A stretch of DNA of 64,000 bases from Closterium sp. NIES-65. Its lineage: Eukaryota; Streptophyta; Zygnematophyceae; Desmidiales; Closteriaceae. Position numbers and translations under genes: made by a program. The DNA lies in NCBI GenBank assembly GCA_948144175.1, contig CANXME010002581.1, forward strand, positions 1 to 64,000. Direction: 5' to 3'. Positions within the stretch are counted from its first letter, which is position 1. Each line of letters begins with the position of its first letter. The notes beneath the pieces were generated by a model, which was not told the origin of the DNA, did not search any database, and saw only the letters and a list, made by a program, of their open reading frames with translations. Below are positions 54,464 through 61,973 of the stretch, piece after piece.

Positions 54464-55421
54464 TTTCCTACCAGCACGGACTGAAGGTTGAATGGTGATT
54501 CTGGAAAGTTTAGTCTCAATGTGGGCTGACGGGCAAAATTGCGCTCAGGAAATTGGAGTGAAATTGAGGACGACTGGGAGAACATTGCGAGGTGCGAATG
54601 ACGCGAGACGGTTGGGAAACGGGAAGCTGACGGACAATCGAAGGAAGGAACGGTTGACGCTGGATGGAAGGAGCGTGGGGTAAGAACCGAGCCGCGACAG
54701 GAAAAAGCTCGGCGGGTCTCTCGCTGCTGATATTCGTTGGACCGTTGGCGCCAAGTTGAGCCAGAACCGTTGGCAACAAAAAACGGGTAATAAAGCCATC
54801 TGATTCGCTGAAATGGGAACCACCAGTGGCCGAACCGCAATCTGCGGAAACAAGATTCCCGCAACCCGCTAATTTGCCGCCGAAAGGATCAGGTTTGGCA
54901 AGACGTACTGGCATGGAGCTGAGTGCCAGTCTCTAGGAAACGAAACCCTAGCTTAGGCGTGGAAGGCAGAATCGAAGTTGGAAGTTTGATACCCTCAGCA
55001 GCTGCTGTCAGGGAATTTGGGCCGCTCAGCAACTCCCAGTTTGTGTTGAAATGGCTGCTTCTCGTGGAAGTGTCTGCTGCAAAACATAGTATTTTGAGTC
55101 GTTCTTCACATCTTTCCTTTTTGGGGTCCGATCGGGTCAAAGTCCTCCCTGTGATGATTGTGACGGCACTTGAGGCTGATTCCACTGGGAATCCACGAAC
55201 TAGTTAGTGAAACTTAAAATGGGGTAGCTATAAAACACTCATCAATAGGTGAACCAGAACTGACCTGACAACTCAGTTGTGGAAGTGGACAACCTGCACT
55301 GACTGGGCTAAACTGGCGAAATTCGATCATCTGGAACACCTTGTCGCTGAGAGGACGGTTGAAGTGGTCATTTTCGCCTGTCACGTATAAACAAAGTTGA
55401 TTATACAAATGTAAATTGTAC
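54464..55421 (-). other. Flank of the Gypsy insertion, with one exon-like segment
   Basis: Mostly unassigned. The minus-strand segment 55377-55265 has an acceptor GACAG|GCGAAA, an open frame (GENDHFNRPLSDKVFQMIEF...) and a donor TCAG|GTCAG, so it may be an exon of a gene disrupted by the Gypsy element 50 bp upstream. The frames 54516-54914 and 54889-55185 show no known domain. Confidence 0.3.
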
Positions 55422-55426
55422 ATACC

Positions 55427-55754
55427 TGTTACGGGTGCAATGAATCGAGGTAGCGAGAATTGCACTAAGGTGTCAAACGAGTACAAAATGTGAGCGAAGG
55501 CATGAGCGAGCATTTATACGCGAAACATGCAAAACGGTAACGCGGTGCGTGCGAACTTGCTAGTGCTACGCTGGAGCGAGGCTCGGGCTAGTCCCGAAGC
55601 GTAGGCCGATACGGCCATGCCAGCAGTGCGAGGTTTGGCAAAACAGTGCGCGCGAAGTCGGCGAAGTTCCGTTAGCAGTAACGGGCGAACAGTCGGCTGT
55701 TGCTGTACGCGATGTAGTCGGCTCCGTAAGGAATGCCTGAGAAAATTCCTTACA
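55427..55754 (-). repeat. Gypsy 3' LTR
   Basis: A 328-bp LTR, TGTTACGGG...CCTTACA on the plus strand (element strand TGTAAGG...GTAACA). No difference from the other LTR is visible. Confidence 0.96.
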
Positions 55755-55770
55755 CTACCCCCCCCCTTAA
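55755..55770 (-). other. Gypsy polypurine tract
   Basis: Element-strand TTAAGGGGGGGGGTAG directly before the 3' LTR, the expected primer site for plus-strand cDNA synthesis. Confidence 0.8.
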
Positions 55771-55783
55771 GAAGCCCCCTCCG

Positions 55784-58700
55784 CTACGCGAGTGCGTGTA
55801 TATCCCGGAATCCCCGGCTTCTCAAGTACACTTGCAGGGCAGGGTGATTTTCGATGTTGCTCAGGGGCACCCAGCTATCTTCAGTTGGCGTGCGGTCTTT
55901 CCAGCGAACGAGGAATTCAATCCTCCTGATTCCCGTGGGGTGGCGGATCCGATGGCTCAAAAATTTCTCGGGCTCGATGATCGGCTCTGATGCAGGGCGA
56001 GTCATTGATTGTGGCCGGTGACGCGGCAGTTGACTCGTGGTCGGGATGTATGGGCGAAGTAGGCTGACGTGGAACGAAGGGCTGATGTACCAGTCAATTG
56101 GCAACAGTAGGTGCGCGGTGACGGGTGTGATCATGTGACTGATTTGGAATGGTCCACAGTAGCGCGGTCGTAATTTTGGTACGTCGGGCAGTCGCAGATT
56201 TTGCGTGTCGAGTAGCACGTAATCTCCAGATTGATACGTGACGGGGCGGCGGTGGCGATCAGCGTTGCGCTTAGCGATGACGTTGGCCTTTTTTATTGCT
56301 TCGGCGGCTCTGGCGCGGGCAGCTTGCAGGATTTCGGCGAATTGTTGTGCGCGTGGCGTGGGGTTGTCCGGACTCGGCGTCATGGGCACTGTGGGGTTCT
56401 GCCCATAGTTCAGGTAGAACGGGGACTGCTGCGTCGTGGTTGATGTGGCGTTGTTATACGCGAACTCGATCAGCGGCAGCTGCTGCTCCCAGGTCGTGGG
56501 GTCGTCGCACGTGGCACGAATCAACTGCTCCATCGTCTGATTCGTCCGCTCCGTTTGGCCGTCGGTCTCGGGGTGGTACGACGAACTGAACTGTAGCCTG
56601 GTCCCGAACTGCTCCCAGAGGTTCTTCCAGAAGTTGCTGGTAAACTTCGTGTCCCTGTCGCTGATAATTGCTGCTGGTATCCCGTGCAGGCGAACAACGG
56701 CTGCGATGAACAGGCGAGCGGTCTCTTCGGCTGAGATCGACTTTTTGCACGCAGCGAAGTGTGCCATCTTCGTCAACCTATCCACGACGACCATCACCGC
56801 GTCGTTACCCCCAGGGTTCGAAGGTAACCCTGTGACGAAGTCCATGGTTACTTGCTGCCAGGCGCGTTCGGGCGGTGGGATCGGCTGCAATTGACCCGCC
56901 TTCCGCTTCCTTGAACTCTTCATCACCTGACACGTCGGGCACGAGCCCACGTGCTGCTGTACGTCGGTCAACAGCTCCGGCCAGTAATAGTACCGCTGCA
57001 GTTGCTGTCGTGTTTTTTCTACCCCGAAATGTCCCGAGGTAATCCCGTCGTGTGCCTCCTGCAGCAGCAGCTCCCTCAGTAGTGAGTACGCGGGTACCCA
57101 AATGCGGTTGGTGCCTGTTTTTACGTAATAAACTCCTTTTGCTTCTGCCAGTTGCTGTGAATTTCCGGTCGTGAAAAATGGGTCGGTGCGGTATCCGTGG
57201 GTGAATAGGCCAGTTAAAAGCGGGTTGGTCTGGGCGAGTAGGATGGCGTGGAGTTGGGCGGTGGGGCGGGTGAGAGCGTCGGCGATGTTGGATGCTCCTT
57301 TTTTGTACGTGACGGTGTAGTGAAAATTGGACTCGAGATAGTCCAACCAGCGAATCTGTCGTGGGTTGAGATTCGGTTGGGCGCGAAGGTACTGTAGCGA
57401 GCGGTGGTCTGTCCGTACTGTCACGTCGGCACCAGTCAGGTAACATCGCCAAACTTTGAACGCGTGCACGATCGCTAGCATCTCGCGGTCGTGTATCGGG
57501 TAGTTACGTTCGGGCGGGTGTAACTTGCGGGACTCGTACGCGATTGGCTGGAGGCCATTCCCGAAATCCTGCAACAGTACTGCTCCCACAGCGATGTCAC
57601 TTGCGTCGGTGACGAGCTCGAACGGACGGTGGGGATCTGCAATGTGAAGGACGGGCGGGGAGCACAAAATATTTTTGAGGGCCGAGAAGGCAGCTTGCTC
57701 TTTCTCCCCCCACGTGTACTCAACCCCCTTCCTCAGCAGGTCAGTCAACGGGGCAGTCAGTTTCGCCATGTCGGGGACGAACCGGCGCACGTAGTTGACG
57801 AACCCCAGGAAACTCTGCAACTCGGTCAAGTTGGTCGGCGCGTGCCAAGCCTGAATCGTCGCAATTTTCTTCGGGTCTATTTCCACTCCTGCAGCTGAAA
57901 TAACATGTCCCAAAAACTCCAGGCGGTCCTGTAAAAACTCACACTTAGATGCTTTGGTCAGTAGGCGGTTCTCACTCAGGATTTTTAAAACTGCTTCGAT
58001 GTCTTGTAAGTGCTGTGCTCTGTCAGGGCTGTAAATCAGTATGTCGTCCAGATAAACGATGACGCACTTATCTAACAGCGGGCGGAATGCTTCGTTCATG
58101 GTCATTTGGAAAGTGGCGGGGGCGTTGGTCAGTCCGAATGGCATGACGGTGTATTCGAAGGATCCGTAGCGTGTTCGGAATGCGGTTTTAGGGCAGTCGG
58201 GTGGGTTGACGCGGATTTGGTGGTATCCTCCCCGGAGGTCGATTTTCGAGAAAACCCGGGCTGTGCGCAGTTGGTCGATCAGTTCGTCGGCTCGTGGGAT
58301 GGGGTAACGGGATTTGATGGTAACCCTGTTCAGTGCCCTGTAGTCGATGCACATGCGAAAACCCCCGTCCTTTTTCGGTGTGAACAGTATTGGTGCGGCG
58401 AAAGGCGACGAGCTAGGGCGAATGAATTCCTTTTCTAGCAGGTAATCGAGCTGCTTCCTTAGTTCGTCTAATTCGGGTTGGGTCAGTCGGAACTGTCGCT
58501 GTACTGTTGGCTGTGCCCCCGGTTCCAGTTCTATCCTGTGATCGTGCGGTCGCTGAGGTGGCAGTCCCGTCGGCAGGTCATCCGGGAAAATGTCACTGTA
58601 CTGTTGTAACAGTGCCGCCAGGTCACTCGGTACGTCGGTCAGCAGTTTCTGTAAATCGCCTCCCTTGTCTGCTGCCTCGGCTTCCCGAATGTCAACCGCG

Positions 58701-59317
58701 TACACGTCGGCTCCGGCCGCAACAGCGCGTTTCATCGTGATCGCGTTGACACGCACCGACGAAGACTCAGGCGAGCCCCAGCGAGGTAAGGCGATGTTGT
58801 TACCGTTCACTCGCACGGTGCAGTCACCCGTCGTCCAGTCAATTCGCGGGTTGTGTCGTCGCAGCCAATCACGCCCGAGTAAAATGTCGGTTCCGTCGAG
58901 GGTCGTTGCGAGCATTTCCTGACTAAACGTGAAGTTACCCCCGCATCGAATCCGAACTCGGTCTACGCGTTCCCGTATTGCCAGCGGCGTGCCGTCTACC
59001 AGTCGTGCGTCGATCTCAGGTAAGCATCGGTCCAGTGGCAGTCGCAATTTTCGTGCTGTAGCAGTGTTAATGAGGCTGTGGCTGGCTCCCCCATCTACGA
59101 AGATTTTAACTAAGTCCGTCCCAATTTTCCCACTGAGCAGTATAGGGCTATCTACCGTGGTACCCTCCTTATTCGGCCGGGTGTGGTCGATTGCGTGAAC
59201 CGGCACAATCACTCGGTGAGGGTCGGTTGGGTCGGGCGAGCGGCGTGACCTGTCAGTAGAGGGCCCGTCTGCTACTGACTTCCAGCGTTTCCCTGCTGCT
59301 TGGTCTGTGTCTGCTGC
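55784..59317 (-). CDS. Gypsy Pol polyprotein (protease, RT, RNase H, integrase, chromodomain)
   Basis: The frame is open from 59317 to the stop at 55784 and has no need of its own start; it is reached by -1 frameshifting from gag. Counting from the codon at 59212: protease with FVDGGAS (Asp ~40); RT with CIDYRALN and YLDDILIYS (~390); RNase H LVTDASDIAVGAVL (~534); integrase zinc module H..H..C..C ending CPTCQVMK (~760); catalytic core with DFVTG (~789), ISDRDTKF (~857) and the Glu of YHPETDGQTERTNQ (~893). A C-terminal chromodomain (~1085-1127, FLVRWKDRTPTEDSWVPL.NI) may guide insertion to marked chromatin. All catalytic residues are present. Confidence 0.95.
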   Translation of the reverse strand, partial: AADTDQAAGKRWKSVADGPSTDRSRRSPDPTDPHRVIVPVHAIDHTRPNKEGTTVDSPILLSGKIGTDLVKIFVDGGASHSLINTATARKLRLPLDRCLPEIDARLVDGTPLAIRERVDRVRIRCGGNFTFSQEMLATTLDGTDILLGRDWLRRHNPRIDWTTGDCTVRVNGNNIALPRWGSPESSSVRVNAITMKRAVAAGADVYAVDIREAEAADKGGDLQKLLTDVPSDLAALLQQYSDIFPDDLPTGLPPQRPHDHRIELEPGAQPTVQRQFRLTQPELDELRKQLDYLLEKEFIRPSSSPFAAPILFTPKKDGGFRMCIDYRALNRVTIKSRYPIPRADELIDQLRTARVFSKIDLRGGYHQIRVNPPDCPKTAFRTRYGSFEYTVMPFGLTNAPATFQMTMNEAFRPLLDKCVIVYLDDILIYSPDRAQHLQDIEAVLKILSENRLLTKASKCEFLQDRLEFLGHVISAAGVEIDPKKIATIQAWHAPTNLTELQSFLGFVNYVRRFVPDMAKLTAPLTDLLRKGVEYTWGEKEQAAFSALKNILCSPPVLHIADPHRPFELVTDASDIAVGAVLLQDFGNGLQPIAYESRKLHPPERNYPIHDREMLAIVHAFKVWRCYLTGADVTVRTDHRSLQYLRAQPNLNPRQIRWLDYLESNFHYTVTYKKGASNIADALTRPTAQLHAILLAQTNPLLTGLFTHGYRTDPFFTTGNSQQLAEAKGVYYVKTGTNRIWVPAYSLLRELLLQEAHDGITSGHFGVEKTRQQLQRYYYWPELLTDVQQHVGSCPTCQVMKSSRKRKAGQLQPIPPPERAWQQVTMDFVTGLPSNPGGNDAVMVVVDRLTKMAHFAACKKSISAEETARLFIAAVVRLHGIPAAIISDRDTKFTSNFWKNLWEQFGTRLQFSSSYHPETDGQTERTNQTMEQLIRATCDDPTTWEQQLPLIEFAYNNATSTTTQQSPFYLNYGQNPTVPMTPSPDNPTPRAQQFAEILQAARARAAEAIKKANVIAKRNADRHRRPVTYQSGDYVLLDTQNLRLPDVPKLRPRYCGPFQISHMITPVTAHLLLPIDWYISPSFHVSLLRPYIPTTSQLPRHRPQSMTRPASEPIIEPEKFLSHRIRHPTGIRRIEFLVRWKDRTPTEDSWVPLSNIENHPALQVYLRSRGFRDIHALA
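59233..59293 (-). other. Programmed -1 ribosomal frameshift signal, gag-pol
   Basis: The element-strand heptamer GGGAAAC (59293-59287) is positioned so that GGA and AAC are gag codons 381 and 382, the exact register for simultaneous -1 slippage. After a 7-nt spacer, GTCAGTAG (59279-59272) pairs perfectly over 8 bp with CTACTGAC (59259-59252) around a 12-nt loop. The gag stop TAG lies in the stem. Loop CGGGC (59267-59263) can also pair with GCCCG (59237-59233), making an H-type pseudoknot. The gag and pol frames overlap by about 45 nt here. Function is inferred from the geometry. Confidence 0.85.
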
Positions 59318-60432
59318 TCAGCTTCCCCCTTTCCCTTAGCGTTTTCCGGGCATTCGCTCTTGCGATGTCCCGGCCGATTGCACGCAAAGCAGCGCCCTTT
59401 GAACGGTGCGGCAGCGGCATTTGCGGCGACGGCGCGTATCGTGGCGCTCTCGTTCGTCCCACGAGGCCGATGTCCCCAGGTGTTGTTTCCGTAGGACCCC
59501 GGTCTCGGTCGGCGAAAGAAGTCGAGCTTCTCCGCCATAGCGAGAATTTCCTGAAACTCAGTGACGCCGCGAAGCTGGATTTCCTGAGCGATGTCCTGCT
59601 TCAGGCCGCCGATGTAGCGGTCGATGCGTTCGCTCTCATGCATGTAGCCCACCTGCTCGCATAGCGCCAGAAATCCGCTCGTGTAATCCTGGACGGAACC
59701 GAGTTGGCGCCAAGTGCGGAGCTTCTGTCGCGCCGAGATCGAGGCCGCGATTGGCTCAAATCGAGCGCGCAGACCTGCGCACCACGCGTCCCACGTGCGA
59801 TACTGGGGCACCTCCACGAAATACGACGGCGCCCAGGGTCCGGTTTGTCCTTCCCGTGTCGGTAGTGTCGCGTAGTCGGTCGGCTTCGTGACGATGACGC
59901 GCCACCAGTCCATGGCGGGTCCTCGCAGCAACGACACGGCGTATCGAATCTTCGCCGAGTCCTCCGAGACGTAGTTGGCGTCGAAGAAAACATTCATTGT
60001 GAATAACCACGCCTGAACGGTAGGACCACCCCGTTGACTCGGGTCAAAGCATGGCGGGCGCTGCGGTTTCAGCGGCATCGGTGACGGCAGTCCCGAATCG
60101 TGGGTTGGTGCCGAAATCGTGACGCGAGGCTGACTTGGGGCCGCAGGCGTCGCTCTGGGGTGTGTCGTGCCGTGGTCGTCGTCTCCGTCGGGGCGGACGA
60201 CGCCATCACTGGCCGCGCTCGCGGGTTGCCCCACACTCCCGTGTTGTGATGTTGAGGGTGCAGGTTGAATCGGAGTGCCAGGTGCTTGGGATTGTGCTCT
60301 CATGAGGTCATTTTGCAGTGATGAGCGTTCTGCCGTCAATGCCGCGATTTCCTCGGAGCTTTCGTGCAGTTGTCGCAGCAGATCGTTCAAACGCTCCTGC
60401 GTGAGAGTGGTGACGTCGATGTTTTCGGCCAT
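59272..60432 (-). CDS. Gypsy Gag
   Basis: 386 residues from ATG 60432. An N-terminal coiled-coil-like segment (TLTQERLNDLLRQLHESSEEIAAL), a Pro/Ser-rich linker, then the retrotransposon gag capsid domain (about residues 125-300: FFDANYVSEDSAKIRYAVSL, GPAMDWW, RFEPI, YTSGFLALCEQVGYM) follow. One CCHC knuckle CFACNRPGHRKSEC (~350-365) binds RNA. The last codons overlap pol in the -1 frame. Confidence 0.95.
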   Translation of the reverse strand: MAENIDVTTLTQERLNDLLRQLHESSEEIAALTAERSSLQNDLMRAQSQAPGTPIQPAPSTSQHGSVGQPASAASDGVVRPDGDDDHGTTHPRATPAAPSQPRVTISAPTHDSGLPSPMPLKPQRPPCFDPSQRGGPTVQAWLFTMNVFFDANYVSEDSAKIRYAVSLLRGPAMDWWRVIVTKPTDYATLPTREGQTGPWAPSYFVEVPQYRTWDAWCAGLRARFEPIAASISARQKLRTWRQLGSVQDYTSGFLALCEQVGYMHESERIDRYIGGLKQDIAQEIQLRGVTEFQEILAMAEKLDFFRRPRPGSYGNNTWGHRPRGTNESATIRAVAANAAAAPFKGRCFACNRPGHRKSECPENAKGKGEAEQQTQTKQQGNAGSQ

Positions 60433-60600
60433 GACGAAGGGCGTCGGCTCGTCTTAGTCTAGGCGCAGTCGTGGCTGCACGCGTTTACGAGAGAACGCGA
60501 GGACAGCGGCTCCTAGGGGCTAAGGTGCGTGAGTCCCTTCGAGTGAAAAATCAAAAGTTGATTTCCTGGTGTGCGGAGATGCGCGGTCCGAAAGAAAGGG

Positions 60601-60612
60601 GCTCTGATACCA
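60601..60612 (-). other. Gypsy primer-binding site
   Basis: TGGTATCAGAGC on the element strand, complementary to the 3' end of plant initiator tRNA-Met, two bases inside the 5' LTR. Confidence 0.93.
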
Positions 60613-60614
60613 AG

Positions 60615-60942
60615 TGTTACGGGTGCAATGAATCGAGGTAGCGAGAATTGCACTAAGGTGTCAAACGAGTACAAAATGTGAGCGAAGGCATGAGCGAGCA
60701 TTTATACGCGAAACATGCAAAACGGTAACGCGGTGCGTGCGAACTTGCTAGTGCTACGCTGGAGCGAGGCTCGGGCTAGTCCCGAAGCGTAGGCCGATAC
60801 GGCCATGCCAGCAGTGCGAGGTTTGGCAAAACAGTGCGCGCGAAGTCGGCGAAGTTCCGTTAGCAGTAACGGGCGAACAGTCGGCTGTTGCTGTACGCGA
60901 TGTAGTCGGCTCCGTAAGGAATGCCTGAGAAAATTCCTTACA
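60615..60942 (-). repeat. Gypsy 5' LTR
   Basis: 328 bp. Element-strand TATAAAT at 60706-60700 is a plausible TATA box for the full-length RNA. It is followed inward by the PBS. Confidence 0.95.
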
Positions 60943-60947
60943 ATACC

Positions 60948-61168
60948 ACAAACACTATATGTTGATATTTGAAAATGCTAGGTACAGTGTCTTTCCCAGC
61001 AGATCCATCGCAACATCTGTCAAAATGAGCGCTGCCGTATTTAAAAATCGATTTTCCCAGGCCTGTAAATCAATATCTATCGTGACTATTTATACAACAA
61101 TATAATTTTTATATCATGTTTATCAAAGGTGATGCATTTGGCAGTCTAGTCAGCATACGCACCTGAAA
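60948..61168. other. Short unassigned AT-rich spacer
   Basis: 220 bp between the Gypsy target duplication and the second TRIM copy. Nothing recognised. Confidence 0.4.
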
Positions 61169-61440
61169 TGTCAGAATCCAAACCACTAGACCATTGGGAT
61201 AAAAGGGCTTTTTTCAGTAGCGGGTCAGTGCGCCTATAACCCCCCAGGCGAACGCGCCTGTAACCCTCTTCAGGATCAATCGGGCATCCACAGTGCAGAT
61301 CTACTGACACCCTCCCCACACTAGGAGGCCCAGGACTAAGCACAGCGGCAACGGCCTACATGTGCATACACCGGAAATCGAACCCGAGACCGTTCTGATA
61401 CCATGTCAGAATCCCAACCACTAGACCATTGGGATAAAAG
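61169..61440 (-). mobile_element. TRIM, second copy, 5' LTR interrupted by copia D
   Basis: Minus-strand element homologous to 1629-2002. 3' LTR 61169-61309 (141 bp), internal region 61310-61403 (94 bp) with PBS-like TGGTATCAGAAC (61403-61392), and the last 37 bp of the 5' LTR (61404-61440). The break coincides exactly with the start of copia D at 61441, so the rest probably lies beyond the window. The A box (TGGTCTAGTGG, from 61428) and B box (from 61384) are again 44 bp apart. Confidence 0.88.
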
Positions 61441-61783
61441 TGTTGGAAATCCGAATACAGCATAACGAATACTGTATACCAGTGTGCTGTTTGGTTTTAG
61501 TGTAGTCCTCTTTATAAGCTTCCAGGTCCTACAATTATTGTAGGGGCCAGAATTATTGGAGGTCAGCATTATTGGAGGGTAGAGGGTACAATTATTGGTA
61601 CACCATTATTGGTGTGAATGGGTCATTCTGGAGGGGTAGCTGGATGCATATATACCCTGCTGTGTCAAATCATTGAGTACACATTGTGTCATCATTCTAC
61701 TTTTCAATGATCAATGCAAGATTTCTATCTTGTTCTTTTCTACAAACACGTTTCCGCTACGCTGGCACTATGCCTTTCTAGCA
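61441..61783 (+). repeat. Copia D 5' LTR with ATTATTGG iterations
   Basis: The U3-like part holds four ATTATTGG (inverse CCAATAAT) and one ATTATTGT between about 61535 and 61615. TATATA at about 61649-61654 may be the TATA box. It ends in CA before the PBS. Confidence 0.88.
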
Positions 61784-61973
61784 TGGTATCAGAGCTACTC
61801 TAGGGGGCATGCTGCCAAAACTGGTTCAGGAATTTACTGGCATACAGTTTGGATAGGTACCTGCATACAGTCGGAGTACCGCACACCTGGTCTACGCTTT
61901 CGTACACCTGGTGTTCGCTGTTGGTTACAACTGCGCGTTTACCGCACACTTGGTGGACGGTTTTGTCAAGGTC

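Larger units (their letters stand above)
55427..60942 (-). mobile_element. Ty3/Gypsy chromovirus, apparently intact and recent
   Basis: A 5,516-bp element on the minus strand. The two 328-bp LTRs (55427-55754 and 60615-60942) appear identical base for base. The target duplication is ATACC (55422-55426, 60943-60947). The PBS TGGTATCAGAGC reads from 60612 to 60601, just inside the 5' LTR. A G-rich polypurine tract (55770-55755) adjoins the 3' LTR. Gag (386 codons) and Pol (over 1,140 codons) have no internal stops and are linked by a -1 frameshift signal. Domain order protease, RT, RNase H, integrase, chromodomain makes it a chromovirus. Identical LTRs mean insertion very recently on an evolutionary scale. 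Confidence 0.97.

Noticed and set aside
61404-61440. 5' truncation of the second TRIM at the predicted Pol III start, as evidence for Pol III transcripts
   Set aside because: The break coincides with the start of copia D (61441), so the rest of the LTR has probably just been displaced beyond the window.
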